Source: Thermoanaerobacter wiegelii Rt8.B1
Lineage (GTDB): Bacteria; Bacillota; Thermoanaerobacteria; Thermoanaerobacterales; Thermoanaerobacteraceae
Assembly (NCBI RefSeq): GCF_000147695.2
Contig: NC_015958.1
Coordinates: forward strand, 1,342,501 to 1,406,500
Direction: 5' to 3'
Length of the DNA: 64,000 nucleotides
Below the pieces are notes generated by a model, which was not told the origin of the DNA, made no database searches, and saw only the letters and a list, made by a program, of their open reading frames with translations. The position numbers were made by a program, and so were the translations under genes. Positions 38,858 through 49,158 of this stretch are shown here, piece after piece. Every line of letters starts with the position of its first letter. The first letter of the stretch is position 1.

Positions 38858-40840
38858 TTAAAACAAATTGTTGGCATCGACAATCAAGGCCACTTGGCCA
38901 TCTCCCAATATTGTAGCTCCTGCAATAACTTTGACATTAGAAAGATACTTCCCTAATGGTTTTATGACTATCTCTTGCTGACCAATTAATTCATCTACAG
39001 TACAGCATGCTAAATTTTCGCCTTTTTTGATAATTACACACACCAAATTTCCATTATTAGAAATCTTTTTGGTTTCTAATACTTCATTTAATCTTATTAT
39101 TGGAATTACCTTTCCTCTAAAAAGAACTACTTCCTTTCCTTGAACATTGTGTATTTCTTCCTCTTTTTTATGAACTATTTCTGAAATTGAATTAAGGGGA
39201 ATTGCAAATTTTTCATCTCCTACTTTTACTAATAAAGCTTGTATAATTGCTAAAGTAAGAGGAAGTTTAATTATAAATTTTGTTCCCTTATTTATTTCTG
39301 ATAATATTTCAATTGAGCCGTTTAAGGATTCGATTTTATTTTTTACTACATCTAATCCTACGCCTCTGCCAGAAATATCTGTAACTTTGTCAGTAGTGCT
39401 AAAACCTGGCCTAAATAAAAGGTCTAAAATTTTATCTTTAGAAAGGTCATTTACTTGCTCAGCGGTGTAAATGCCTTTCTCTACTGCTTTTGCTTTGACT
39501 TTTTCTATATCAATTCCTCTTCCATCATCACTAACTTCTATTATGACATTATTACCTTCATGATAAGCTCTCAAATTAATGGTACCTTGTTCTGGTTTTC
39601 CTTTTTGCAACCTTTCTTGCGGTATTTCGATACCATGATCAATGGAATTTCTTATCAAATGAACTAAAGGATCACCAATTTCATCTATGACAGTTCTATC
39701 TACTTCTGTATCTTGTCCATACATATTGAGAACAATTTTTTTGCCTAACTCATAGGATAAATCCCTTACCATTCTTGGAAACCTGTTGAATACTCTTTCA
39801 ACTGGTACCATTCTTACCTTCATAACAGCATCATGTAAATTAGTAGTTATTCTCTCTAAATATTCAATAGCACTTACAGTTTCAGAGTTTTTATTATCTG
39901 CCTCTAACCCTTCAAGGCGGGTTTTTATGATTATAAGCTCACTTACTAAATTCATTAAATTATCCAATCTGTCTATATCTACTCTTACACTTTTTGAAGT
40001 TTTATTATTGCTTTGAGATTTTTTTATGTTCTCAAAACTTTGAGATTGTGAAGAAGATACCTCTTTGACAAATCTTTCCCCTTCTTTATTTAAATCAATG
40101 TTTATTAGTTCCACTTCCACGTTGTTGACCTCAGCAATAGACAATAATCTTTTTTCAATACTTTCTTTATCCTCTTTTGTAATGATGTGAACAGTGAAAC
40201 TATCCTCAAATTTTTCATCTTCAATGTCTTCTACAGAGGGAGAAGAATTTATTATGTCTCCTATTTCATCTAAACTATTAAAGATTATAAAAGCACGAGC
40301 GGATTTCATAACACACCCTTTGTCAATATGTACTGTTATTTTATAGGCTTTGTAATTATCTTTTGCTGCCTCTCTTATTATATCTTCTTCGTATACATTT
40401 AGTAGAGTATCGCTCCCAGAAGCATTATTTTCCTTTTGTACAATATTTTCTTTGTTTCCAGATTTAGAACTAACACCCGAAAGTAAAAATATCAACTCAT
40501 CAATAGGTACATTATCTTCTCCTGTTTGTGATATTGAATCTAGCATTTCACTTAAAGTATCTACACACTTAAAAAGAATATCCATGATTGCATGAGAAAT
40601 ATGCAATTGACCATTTTTTACCTCTTGTAATACATCCTCCATTTTATGCGCTAATTTATTCATGTTTTCAAAGCCCATAGTAGCAGCCATGCCTTTTAAA
40701 GTATGGGCAGACCTAAAAATCTCATCGATTACTTGCCTATTTTCAGGGTCATTTTCCAAAAGCAATAAATTGCTATTTAAATTTTCTATATGCTCTTGTG
40801 ATTCTTCAATAAATATATCGATGTATTGATTATTTTCCAT
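38858..40840 (-). CDS. cheA: Chemotaxis histidine kinase CheA
   Basis: CheA autophosphorylates and passes phosphate to CheY and, in most species, CheB. Domains: HPt with the phosphohistidine H46 in SAHTLKGMA, a P2 CheY-binding domain (about 160-240), dimerisation helices (about 280-345), the ATPase with HLIRNSIDHGIE, VSDDGRGID and DISGRGVGLDVVK, and a CheW-like P5 regulatory domain at the end. 660 aa, complete. It overlaps cheB by 11 bases. Confidence 0.97.
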   Translation of the reverse strand: MENNQYIDIFIEESQEHIENLNSNLLLLENDPENRQVIDEIFRSAHTLKGMAATMGFENMNKLAHKMEDVLQEVKNGQLHISHAIMDILFKCVDTLSEMLDSISQTGEDNVPIDELIFLLSGVSSKSGNKENIVQKENNASGSDTLLNVYEEDIIREAAKDNYKAYKITVHIDKGCVMKSARAFIIFNSLDEIGDIINSSPSVEDIEDEKFEDSFTVHIITKEDKESIEKRLLSIAEVNNVEVELINIDLNKEGERFVKEVSSSQSQSFENIKKSQSNNKTSKSVRVDIDRLDNLMNLVSELIIIKTRLEGLEADNKNSETVSAIEYLERITTNLHDAVMKVRMVPVERVFNRFPRMVRDLSYELGKKIVLNMYGQDTEVDRTVIDEIGDPLVHLIRNSIDHGIEIPQERLQKGKPEQGTINLRAYHEGNNVIIEVSDDGRGIDIEKVKAKAVEKGIYTAEQVNDLSKDKILDLLFRPGFSTTDKVTDISGRGVGLDVVKNKIESLNGSIEILSEINKGTKFIIKLPLTLAIIQALLVKVGDEKFAIPLNSISEIVHKKEEEIHNVQGKEVVLFRGKVIPIIRLNEVLETKKISNNGNLVCVIIKKGENLACCTVDELIGQQEIVIKPLGKYLSNVKVIAGATILGDGQVALIVDANNLF

Positions 40841-41414
40841 AAAATTCCCTCACCTTCTCAATTATTTCTACTGGAATTTTATCCAAAGGAAGAACTTTAT
40901 CAACAAATCCTGTTTTTATAGCATTGTAAGGCATTCCTTTCGCTAAAGAAGAATTGATATCCTGACATATAATAAAACTTCCTCTCTCTTTTAAAAACTT
41001 AAGTCCTTTCGAACCATCACTTCCCATACCTGTCAAAATAACAGCTATTATGCAAGCATTTATTTGGGAAGCACTTATGAAAGTAGCATCAATGGAAGGT
41101 TTATAAACAGATTCAAAATCAGTAGAAAGTTTAATTTTTACTTTATCATTCTCTTCAATTAATAATAAATTTTTATCGCCAGGTGCGATATAAGCTACAT
41201 TTTTCAAAATTTCCTCTCCATCTACTGCTTCTTTTACTTTGAGATTACAACTTTGGTCTAATCTTTCTGCCATCATTTTAGTAAACTTTTCTGGCATATG
41301 TTGTACTACAATTACTGAAGCAAAAAGGTCCTTTGGTAAATTTGTCAATATATATTGCAGTGCTTTAGGCCCCCCAGTAGAAGCCCCAATTATAACAAGA
41401 CAATCATTTTTCAT
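40830..41414 (-). CDS. cheB: CheB-type protein-glutamate methylesterase, catalytic domain only
   Basis: This removes methyl groups from chemoreceptors, or deamidates them. The 194-aa product is only the methylesterase domain, with a complete triad: S12 in GASTGG, H39 in VVQHMP and D133 in TGMGSDG. The receiver domain (about 120-150 aa) and linker that normally lie in front are absent. The upstream gene ends three bases before this start, so there is no room for them. It may be unregulated by CheA, or paired with a separate partner. Confidence 0.92.
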   Translation of the reverse strand: MKNDCLVIIGASTGGPKALQYILTNLPKDLFASVIVVQHMPEKFTKMMAERLDQSCNLKVKEAVDGEEILKNVAYIAPGDKNLLLIEENDKVKIKLSTDFESVYKPSIDATFISASQINACIIAVILTGMGSDGSKGLKFLKERGSFIICQDINSSLAKGMPYNAIKTGFVDKVLPLDKIPVEIIEKVREFYGK

Positions 41415-41417
41415 AAA

Positions 41418-42047
41418 TCATTCAATCCCTTTTTGTCTACTTTTTCTCTGTTCTTCAAAGATATAGCTTATAATTTTTTCTCTTACTTTTTCATCAATGT
41501 CCACATAACAGAGACCAATTTCATATCCTTTTTCTAATAATTCTTCATATCTCACTACTTTTCCGCTTACTGTTATCTCTTGGTCTAATGTAAAAACACA
41601 ATTTATGATAGTCCCTACCTCTACTTTTTTATCTACCTTACATCTTAATCCTCCACCGCTTATATCTTGAATAAGGCCTTTATAAACCTTATCTTCTTCT
41701 CCACCACTAATAGTATAAGTAAAGGGAATCACTTTTTCTAATCTAAAATACTGTCTCCTTTGCAATCTTTCTACACTGCTTATAGGCATTATTTCTAAAA
41801 GAGCAAGTTTTCCAGAAAATCTATTTAAAACCTTGGCATAAAAGGTAAATAAACCTTGTTTTGTAAAATAAATTATTTGAACTATTGAACCTATTCTCAC
41901 AGGAACTAAATGTCCACTGTATACTGGAGTATCAATTAATATAGTTCCATTTTTAGAAATATCCTGTACTTGAGATGAGTACATATTTTGACCATTGTTT
42001 AACCCTAATCTTAATTTCTGCCCTGGTTGTAGATTTATCTGATTCAT
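41418..42047 (-). CDS. PilZ-domain flagellar brake protein (YcgR/YpfA-like)
   Basis: A 209-aa protein with an N-terminal YcgR-like domain (about 1-95) and a C-terminal PilZ domain (about 98-200). The c-di-GMP motifs are intact: RRQYFR near 98-103 and QDISGGGL about 35 residues later. YcgR-type proteins bind the motor or stator when c-di-GMP is high and slow the flagellum. Its place inside the fla/che operon, between flhG and cheB, supports this. Overlaps flhG by four bases. Confidence 0.9.
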   Translation of the reverse strand: MNQINLQPGQKLRLGLNNGQNMYSSQVQDISKNGTILIDTPVYSGHLVPVRIGSIVQIIYFTKQGLFTFYAKVLNRFSGKLALLEIMPISSVERLQRRQYFRLEKVIPFTYTISGGEEDKVYKGLIQDISGGGLRCKVDKKVEVGTIINCVFTLDQEITVSGKVVRYEELLEKGYEIGLCYVDIDEKVREKIISYIFEEQRKSRQKGIE

Positions 42048-42898
42048 CTAAATCCTCCTCTATTTATAAGTCTAGAAAAAATACCCCACAACCCCTTGTT
42101 TTCTATAGGAGGAGGTTGATTAGCTATTTGAGCTGCAATTTGCAATATCCTTTTTGAGGTTTTACTATTTTCATATTTAAGGACAATGGGATGTTGCTCA
42201 ATTATACATTCCATCATCTTTTCGTCATTTTCCAAATAACCCAAATCAATCAAAGGAACACCCAAATAGTTTTTAACTACTGCTTCAAACCTCTCATAAA
42301 TTTTTTTGTATTCATTAAAATTTTTTACCTTATTTATCAGCACATTAATCTTTTTATCTTCACCTACCAGTGAATACTTAATAAGAGTATATGCATCCAT
42401 AATAGACGTGGGTTCAGGAGTTACTATGAGTAAAACTTCATCGGCCGCTTTCAAAAAATTGCTAATTACGTTATTGAGCCCTGCACCCGTATCTATAATA
42501 ATAAAATCGGAATAATAGTCTAAAATTTTAATGTTGTTTAGAAAAAGGCTTAAATCTACTCCTTCATTGATAAGGTTGAAATCTCCACCAGAAGATATGT
42601 ATTTTATGCCTAAAGGTCCTTCGCTTATGACTTCTGTTATCATTTTGTTGTTGTATAAAACATCTAATAAAGTATACTTAGAAGTAACTCCTAATTCAAT
42701 TTCGACATTTGAAAATCCCAAATCTGCATCAATAATCGTAACATTATAGCCCAATTTTTTAAGCCCCAAAGAAAGATTTACTGAGATACATGTTTTGCCA
42801 ATGCCGCCTTTTCCACCTGTAATTGTAATAACCCTGCTTCTTTTTATTTTATTTTTTTGGGAAACCAATTTTCTTAAACTTTCAGCCTGGTCCATCAT
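42044..42898 (-). CDS. flhG: MinD-like ATPase FlhG (YlxH)
   Basis: FlhG (FleN, YlxH) is a MinD-family ATPase that controls flagellar number and placement and stimulates the GTPase FlhF. The deviant Walker A KGGIGKT is at residues 30-36 and the ADLGFSNVEIELG segment matches the switch I region. The N-terminal MMDQAESLRKLVSQ fits the FlhF-activating helix (DQAxxLR). It ends with basic and hydrophobic residues (GLWGIFSRLINRGG) that could be the membrane-targeting helix. 284 aa. Confidence 0.95.
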   Translation of the reverse strand: MMDQAESLRKLVSQKNKIKRSRVITITGGKGGIGKTCISVNLSLGLKKLGYNVTIIDADLGFSNVEIELGVTSKYTLLDVLYNNKMITEVISEGPLGIKYISSGGDFNLINEGVDLSLFLNNIKILDYYSDFIIIDTGAGLNNVISNFLKAADEVLLIVTPEPTSIMDAYTLIKYSLVGEDKKINVLINKVKNFNEYKKIYERFEAVVKNYLGVPLIDLGYLENDEKMMECIIEQHPIVLKYENSKTSKRILQIAAQIANQPPPIENKGLWGIFSRLINRGGFR

Positions 42899-42901
42899 AT
42901 A

Positions 42902-43927
42902 CTAATTCCCCTTTACTATACTTGAGGCGATAATTTCACTTCCTGCTAAAGTTATATCATCAGGAACTATTTGTCCATTTGTAAAATAAGAAATTGGCCG
43001 CCCTGAATAATAAACAGCATTTAAAATGGAACTATAATTATCGGTTTCATCTAATTTTGTAAAAATTAATTTATAATCTCCTGCAAATTCATATCTTTTT
43101 ATCACTTCCTTTAAATCTTCCGATTTAGTCGTAGCACTCAAGCATAAATAAGTTTCATCACAGTTTGCATATTTAATGAAGGTTTTCAATTCATTTATTC
43201 GCTTTTCATCTTTATGGCTTCTTCCCGCTGTATCTATCAAAACAGCATCGTACTTTTCAAGCTCTGGCTGAAGTTTATGAAGGTCAAAAATATTATTTAC
43301 TACTTTTACTGGCACTCCTAAAATTTCCCCATAAGTTTTCAGCTGGTCTACCGCCGCTATTCTGAAAATGTCTGCTGTAACGAGCATTATATTTTTACCT
43401 TCATTCAATATCAAATTAGAAGCAATTTTTGCAATTGTAGTAGTTTTCCCCACTCCAGTAGGTCCAATGAACAAAATTTTTTTGCTTTTTTCAGTATTCA
43501 ATTTTTGAGGAGGTCCCATAAAAGCCTCTATTCGTTCTTTTAAAATTTTTATTCCTTTATTATCAAATTCATCAATTCCCTCCCCCAATAACTGAGATAC
43601 TTCCCTTTCTATTCCATAATCTATTAATTTAGAAACTAAAGTTTTCTCCTTAGCTTCTGTAACTGTTCCATTTTTATTGGTAGCTATAGTTTTAATCAAA
43701 TTTTTAAGTTCATTTATATCATTTTTTGTAATACTTTCTTTAGGTATTACCGGTGGGTAATCTTCTACCGCTGCTACTACTTCCACTTTACTCTTCTTAA
43801 AAAGTCCTATAATCCCTCTTTCTTTAATTTTGTTTTGATGAAGTATTACAGCGTTACTTCCCATTTCCGCTTTTATCATTCTTAAAGCTTCTTGATAATC
43901 GTTAGCAATATATTTTTTAACTTTCAT
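42902..43927 (-). CDS. flhF: SRP-type GTPase FlhF
   Basis: FlhF directs where flagella assemble. It has a basic N-terminal region (about 1-70), an N domain, and the G domain with GPTGVGKT at 155-162, the ADIFRIAAVDQLKTYGE segment, LIDTAGRS and FTKLDETD. At 341 aa it has the size of the compact Firmicute form. It overlaps flhA by 11 bases and is followed by its partner flhG. Confidence 0.95.
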   Translation of the reverse strand: MKVKKYIANDYQEALRMIKAEMGSNAVILHQNKIKERGIIGLFKKSKVEVVAAVEDYPPVIPKESITKNDINELKNLIKTIATNKNGTVTEAKEKTLVSKLIDYGIEREVSQLLGEGIDEFDNKGIKILKERIEAFMGPPQKLNTEKSKKILFIGPTGVGKTTTIAKIASNLILNEGKNIMLVTADIFRIAAVDQLKTYGEILGVPVKVVNNIFDLHKLQPELEKYDAVLIDTAGRSHKDEKRINELKTFIKYANCDETYLCLSATTKSEDLKEVIKRYEFAGDYKLIFTKLDETDNYSSILNAVYYSGRPISYFTNGQIVPDDITLAGSEIIASSIVKGN

Positions 43928-45938
43928 TTAACCTCACCGTCCCCACCGATGTAACTTCAATATTTGGTAAAAGTTCATTATATGACAAAACAGCAATATC
44001 GGGAGAAATTTGTTCTACTAACTTTCTGAGATAAAATCGAGTTACAGGCGCTGTCAGAATTACAGGTTGTCCACCCTTTAAAGTTACCTTTTTTACTAAT
44101 TCATGGATATTCTTTAAAATCCTTTGTGCCGAAGAAGGCTCCAATGCTAAATAAGAACCATGTTCTGTCTGAGTTATACCAGAGGATATTAACTGTTCAA
44201 CACTCGGATCTAACGTTATAACTTCAATTTTACCACCTGCAGCATATTTATTGGAAATAGTACGAGCTAAAGCCTGTCTTACATACTCTGTTAAAACATC
44301 TGTATCTCGTATAATAGGGGCATAATCAGCTAAAGTCTCTAATATGGTGACTAAATCTCTAATAGATAGCCCCTCTCTTAAAAGGTTAGAAAGCACTTTT
44401 TCTATTTCACCTATTGTTAAAAGCTTAGGAACTAATTCTTCTATTAAGGCAGGATTTGTAGTTTTTACATTGTCAATTAAACTCTGCACTTCTTGCCTTC
44501 CTAAAAGTTCATGGGCATGCTGTCTTATAATATGAGTAAGGTGAGTAGCAATGACAGAAGGAACATCTACTACGGTATATCCTCTTGCCTCAACCTTTGA
44601 CCTTTCGTTTTCATCTACCCAAATTGCAGGCAATCCAAAAGCTGGTTCTCTTTCTCGAATTCCAGAAATATCTTCATCTATTTCTCCGGCAGTCATAGCC
44701 ATATACCTATCAACGTATACCTTGCCTCTGGCAATTTCATTTCCTCTAATCTTTATGACGTATTCATTTGGTTTTAATTGAATATTATCTCTTAAACGAA
44801 TCATTGGGACCACAATACCCAAATCAAGAGCAATTTGTCTTCTTATCATGACAATTCTATCTAACAATTCTCCACTTGCAAGAGGAATCAATTCATAACC
44901 AAATTCCAGTTCAATAGGGTCAACTTGCAATAATTCATATACTTTCTTAGGATCTCTTATATTCTCTAACTCTTTTATGTTTTCTTCTTGTTCTTCTTCT
45001 TTTACTGTTACTTTTTGAGTCCCTGCAAATCCAAGATATGCAAACAATGAACCCATTAAGATAAGTGGGAGTTTAGGTAAAAGAGGTACTAATACCAATG
45101 CGAAGAGCAACCCAGCTGCTATTTTCAGAATTCGAGGCTGATTGAAAAGCTGCTTTATTACATCCCCTCCTAAATTTGATTCAGAAGCTGAACGAGTGAC
45201 AATCATTCCAGTAGCAGTTGATATTAAAAGTGCTGGTATTTGATTTACCAAACCCTCGCCTACTGTTAAAACAGTATAAGTATTTAAAGCCCTATTTATA
45301 TCCATCCCCTTCATTACCATTCCGATAATGAGACCTGCAACAATATTTATAATTATAACAATTATAGAAACAATTGCATCGCCTTTGACAAATTTACTAG
45401 CACCATCCATTGCCCCATAAAATTTTGCCTCTTGCTGTATTTCTTTTCTCCTCTCACGAGCTTCTTTTTCTGTTATAAGACCTGCGTTTAAATCAGCATC
45501 TATTGCCATTTGCTTTCCCGGCATTGCATCCAAAGTAAATCTTGCTGACACTTCAGATACTCTCTCTGCTCCTCTGGTTATGACGATAAATTGTACAATT
45601 GCAATTATCAAGAAAATAATAAATCCGACAACTGGATTTCCACCTATTACAAAACTTCCAAAGGCCTGTATTACGCCACCTGCATAGGCATTGCTTAAAA
45701 TAAGTCTCGTACTCGAAATGTTAAGAGCCAGTCTCAGAAGAGTAGTTATTAATAATATAGAAGGAAATATAGAAAAATCTAAAGCATCTTTTACATACAT
45801 AGTAGTTAAAAGTATTATTATAGACAAAGTTATGTTAAATATTAATAAAAAGTCCATGATAACAGGTGGTACAGGAATTATTATGAGCAAGACTATTCCT
45901 ACTACAAAAAGAACCACAGTAAACTCAGAGGCTTTCAA
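43917..45938 (-). CDS. flhA: Flagellar export gate protein FlhA
   Basis: FlhA is the large integral-membrane part of the flagellar type III export gate. It has about eight transmembrane helices in residues 1-330, the conserved cytoplasmic FHIPEP region with MPGKQMAIDADLNAG, and a large C-terminal domain that docks export chaperones. 673 aa, normal. It starts 10 bp after flhB and overlaps flhF. Confidence 0.97.
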   Translation of the reverse strand: MKASEFTVVLFVVGIVLLIIIPVPPVIMDFLLIFNITLSIIILLTTMYVKDALDFSIFPSILLITTLLRLALNISSTRLILSNAYAGGVIQAFGSFVIGGNPVVGFIIFLIIAIVQFIVITRGAERVSEVSARFTLDAMPGKQMAIDADLNAGLITEKEARERRKEIQQEAKFYGAMDGASKFVKGDAIVSIIVIIINIVAGLIIGMVMKGMDINRALNTYTVLTVGEGLVNQIPALLISTATGMIVTRSASESNLGGDVIKQLFNQPRILKIAAGLLFALVLVPLLPKLPLILMGSLFAYLGFAGTQKVTVKEEEQEENIKELENIRDPKKVYELLQVDPIELEFGYELIPLASGELLDRIVMIRRQIALDLGIVVPMIRLRDNIQLKPNEYVIKIRGNEIARGKVYVDRYMAMTAGEIDEDISGIREREPAFGLPAIWVDENERSKVEARGYTVVDVPSVIATHLTHIIRQHAHELLGRQEVQSLIDNVKTTNPALIEELVPKLLTIGEIEKVLSNLLREGLSIRDLVTILETLADYAPIIRDTDVLTEYVRQALARTISNKYAAGGKIEVITLDPSVEQLISSGITQTEHGSYLALEPSSAQRILKNIHELVKKVTLKGGQPVILTAPVTRFYLRKLVEQISPDIAVLSYNELLPNIEVTSVGTVRLNES

Positions 45939-45948
45939 ATTATCCCTC

Positions 45949-47040
45949 CTATTCTCCCTTTAAGCTGTAGACATAAGCCAAAACTTCAGCTACAGCTTGA
46001 TAAAGCTCTGGTGGAATCATATCTCCTATTTCAGTAGACCTATACAGCGCTTGAGCCAATGGCTTATTCTCTACTATAGGGATATTTAACTTCTTAGCTT
46101 CTTCTTTTATTCTGAGGGCGATCATATCCTGTCCTTTAGCTATCACTACAGGTGCATCATTGACATTGCTATCGTACATAAGAGCAACAGCAAGATGAGT
46201 TGGGTTTGTTATTACGACATCTGCCTTTTTTAAGTCTTGCATCATTCTTCTCATAGAAACTTGTCGCTGCTTTCTTCTTATCTCTGCTTTTATCTGTGGG
46301 TTTCCTTCTGTCTCTTTAAACTCTTCCTTTATGTCCTCTTTACTCATTTTAAGACTTGTTTCATATTCTCTCCACTGGAAGAAATAATCTAACGCTCCAA
46401 GAACAATAAGTACAATTCCTATTCTAATAGTAATTCCCAAAAGTATGTTTAAAGCGTATTTTAATATATCTTGAACTGACATATCAAGAAGCATTGGTAT
46501 ACCTTTATATTGAGAAGCTAAAAAAGAGTACATTATATAGAAAAGAACTGCCACTTTAGCAATAGATTTAGCTAATTCTACTAATGCTCTTTTTGAAAAA
46601 ATTCTCTTAAAGCCCTCCACAGGATTTAATCTTTCGAATTTAAAGGCAAGGGGCTCGGTTGTAAATACAAAGCCTACTTGAAGATAAGTTGATGCAAGAG
46701 AAACGACAAAAATCAATAAGATTATAGGCATAATTATTGATATTGCTTGCTGCAAGACGTATGTAAACAGATTTCGTATACCTACTACGTTAAAAACATC
46801 GTCATTAGCTCCAGAATAAGTATAAAGCAAATATTTTATTAAAGCCATCATTTTTCCTAAAGAAGGCATTGCAAGTATATTTACTGCCAAAAAACCTGCT
46901 ACAATTACTAAAGCAGAAGTTATTTCCCTACTTTGGAAGACTTGCCCTTTTTTTCTTGCATCTTGTCGCCTTTTAGGCGTAGCTGGTTCAGTTTTTTCTT
47001 CAGCAAACAATTGTAAATTTATTTTACTCAAAACTATCAC
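45949..47040 (-). CDS. flhB: Flagellar export switch protein FlhB
   Basis: FlhB switches export specificity from hook to filament substrates by autocleavage. Four transmembrane helices lie between about 40 and 220, and the self-cleaving NPTH motif is at residues 279-282 (VVITNPTHLAVAL). Length 363 aa. It overlaps fliR by four bases; in some Clostridia fliR and flhB are fused, here they are separate. Confidence 0.97.
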   Translation of the reverse strand: MIVLSKINLQLFAEEKTEPATPKRRQDARKKGQVFQSREITSALVIVAGFLAVNILAMPSLGKMMALIKYLLYTYSGANDDVFNVVGIRNLFTYVLQQAISIIMPIILLIFVVSLASTYLQVGFVFTTEPLAFKFERLNPVEGFKRIFSKRALVELAKSIAKVAVLFYIMYSFLASQYKGIPMLLDMSVQDILKYALNILLGITIRIGIVLIVLGALDYFFQWREYETSLKMSKEDIKEEFKETEGNPQIKAEIRRKQRQVSMRRMMQDLKKADVVITNPTHLAVALMYDSNVNDAPVVIAKGQDMIALRIKEEAKKLNIPIVENKPLAQALYRSTEIGDMIPPELYQAVAEVLAYVYSLKGE

Positions 47041-47819
47041 CTTGTCATAAATTTCATCAATCTAAAAATGTCAGCATTCATTCCACTAAACATAAAATCT
47101 ATAATTGTCAGGTACATCGGCAACATAATAAGCAAAGTAAAGATTCCAACAAAAATCTTCGCTGGCATTCCTATCATAAAGACGTTAAGCTGAGGTATAG
47201 TACGGGAGATTATTCCCAGAGTTAAATCTGTCAAAAGAGTTGTTAAAATTATAGGAGCACTTATTCTAAAACCTAATATAAACATATCAGAGACCATTTT
47301 TGCTAAGACCTGAGATATACCAGATAAATCAAAAGCAACTTTCCCAATAGGAATTATATCAACGCTTTTAGCCAACATTGTAAATAAGGTATAATGGCCA
47401 TTCATAAGCATGAAGATAAGGATTGTCAAAATATATATGAAATTTCCCATTAAAGGAACTTGGGTTTCACTATGAATGTCTAAAATGTTTACTAGTCCAA
47501 AACCCAACTGATAATCAATTAGCTGACCGGCTAAATGTATAGCACTGAAGGATATCATAGATGCCAGCCCTATCACGAGTCCAACAATGAACTCAGATAT
47601 GACAACAATAAAGTAATCTAAAACATTATTTATTTGCAAATTCACTGGTCCCATGGTATCAAAAACAATTACTGCAGCAAAAAAACCTAAACCTATTTTA
47701 AAAGTAGTAGGAACATTTTTTGTACCAAAAAAAGGTGTAAGTATAAAAATGCCAAGCATTCTGACGAAAAGTAATATAAAAACTTGAACATTTTGAAGTA
47801 AATACTGAATTATATCCAT
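47037..47819 (-). CDS. fliR: Flagellar export gate protein FliR
   Basis: FliR, with FliP and FliQ, forms the helical export gate core inside the basal body. The 260-aa protein is hydrophobic throughout and includes the FVRMLGIFILTPFFG segment near the N-terminus and QLNVFMIGMPAKIFVG near the C-terminus, both typical of the family. It starts seven bases after fliQ. Confidence 0.95.
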   Translation of the reverse strand: MDIIQYLLQNVQVFILLFVRMLGIFILTPFFGTKNVPTTFKIGLGFFAAVIVFDTMGPVNLQINNVLDYFIVVISEFIVGLVIGLASMISFSAIHLAGQLIDYQLGFGLVNILDIHSETQVPLMGNFIYILTILIFMLMNGHYTLFTMLAKSVDIIPIGKVAFDLSGISQVLAKMVSDMFILGFRISAPIILTTLLTDLTLGIISRTIPQLNVFMIGMPAKIFVGIFTLLIMLPMYLTIIDFMFSGMNADIFRLMKFMTR

Positions 47820-47825
47820 TTTACA

Positions 47826-48095
47826 TCACTTTATAAAATTATTAATATTTAAAAACAACCTTTGAGTGTAGTTGACCAAAGTAGTAAGCATCCATGGCCC
47901 AAATAGAATTAGACTTATAAGTATAGCGACAATTTTAGGAACAAAAGATAAAGTTTGTTCCTGAATTTGTGTAGTAGCTTGAAAAATGCTAATTAAAAGT
48001 CCTACCCCTAATGCTACTGCTAATAAAGGAGTAGCAACTTTTAAGGCAATAGTTAAAGCTTCTCTTCCTATATCTATAACCATTCCCGTATTCAA
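47826..48095 (-). CDS. fliQ: Flagellar export gate protein FliQ
   Basis: An 89-aa protein with two transmembrane helices, one of four copies in the FliPQR export gate. The pattern VGLLISIFQATTQIQEQTLSFVPKI is the diagnostic FliQ hairpin. It lies between fliP and fliR as expected. Confidence 0.95.
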   Translation of the reverse strand: MNTGMVIDIGREALTIALKVATPLLAVALGVGLLISIFQATTQIQEQTLSFVPKIVAILISLILFGPWMLTTLVNYTQRLFLNINNFIK

Positions 48096-48108
48096 CTTGT
48101 TTCATCTC

Positions 48109-48774
48109 CTATCTAAAACCTAAAATCAAAGATTTTACAACCAGGTTCCATCCATCCACCAAAATAAAAAGTAACACTTTAAAGGGAAGAGATATCAAAA
48201 CAGGTGGCAACATAAACATACCCATTGACATTAAAACACTGGCGACTACTATATCAATTATTAAAAAGGGAATGTAAATTATAAAGCCAATTTCAAAAGC
48301 AGTTTTTAATTCACTGATGATAAAAGAAGGAATGACCACTCTCATGGGAAGGTCTTCTGCATTATTTACTTTAATTTTAGCTAAACTTACAAAAAGATTT
48401 AAATCACTTTGCCTTGTTTGCTTCAACATAAAATTTTTCAATGGTTTGATAGCATTTTGATACGCTTCCTCTTGAGTTATTTTTCCTTCAGTATAAGGTT
48501 TAATAGCATTATTGTTGATATCTTGCCCCACAGGAGCCATTATATACAGGGTGAGAAACAACGCCAAACCAATTAGCACTTGATTAGGAGGCATTTGTTG
48601 AAGTCCTAACGCGTTTCTCAAAAAAGACAGCACAACTACTATGCGAGTAAATGAAGTCATCATTATCAAAATAGAAGGTGCCAAAGTCAAAACTGTCAGC
48701 AGAAGAACTATTTGTAGGCTTGTAGCTATATTTGAAGGAGCTGTTACCGATGAAACCCAATCTCCTAAATTCAT
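48109..48774 (-). CDS. fliP: Flagellar export gate protein FliP
   Basis: FliP forms the pentameric core of the export gate. Diagnostic segments are [44 protein letters not shown] and [21 protein letters not shown]. At 221 aa it has the size of Bacillus FliP, with four transmembrane helices. It overlaps fliO by four bases. Confidence 0.96.
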   Translation of the reverse strand: MNLGDWVSSVTAPSNIATSLQIVLLLTVLTLAPSILIMMTSFTRIVVVLSFLRNALGLQQMPPNQVLIGLALFLTLYIMAPVGQDINNNAIKPYTEGKITQEEAYQNAIKPLKNFMLKQTRQSDLNLFVSLAKIKVNNAEDLPMRVVIPSFIISELKTAFEIGFIIYIPFLIIDIVVASVLMSMGMFMLPPVLISLPFKVLLFILVDGWNLVVKSLILGFR

Positions 48775-49148
48775 TTTTGCTCACCATCTTTTTTAGACAA
48801 ATATCTGTTTTTTAGCTGTTTTAATCTCTCTATTGAAATATTCAAATTTGTCACAAAATCTTTATCATTAGTTAGAACTTTTATATCTTCTTTATTTATC
48901 TCTGTAAGATAAGTTATATTGTTGTTACTCACACCTATAAGAAAAAATTTGTCTCCTACCTTCACTATATATAAACCTTTATCTCTACCTAAAATAATAT
49001 AGTCTATCACCTGTAAATTAGTAGAGCGAGTATATCTTAAAGTACTTTGTCCTATAAATCGGGTTATATAGAAAGCCGCTCCAATTACTAAAAGGAAAGC
49101 AATTAAATACCATATCAATTGAAAAACATATTCTGTGCCATTAGACAC
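48771..49148 (-). CDS. fliO: Flagellar biosynthetic protein FliO (FliZ)
   Basis: A 125-aa FliO/FliZ-type protein with one N-terminal transmembrane helix (about residues 9-29) and a short cytoplasmic domain ([25 protein letters not shown]). FliO assists stable assembly of FliP. It has weak sequence conservation, but the hydrophobic start, the [10 protein letters not shown] motif and the place between cheY and fliP make the call firm. Confidence 0.9.
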   Translation of the reverse strand: MSNGTEYVFQLIWYLIAFLLVIGAAFYITRFIGQSTLRYTRSTNLQVIDYIILGRDKGLYIVKVGDKFFLIGVSNNNITYLTEINKEDIKVLTNDKDFVTNLNISIERLKQLKNRYLSKKDGEQK

Positions 49149-49158
49149 TTTAAGCGCC

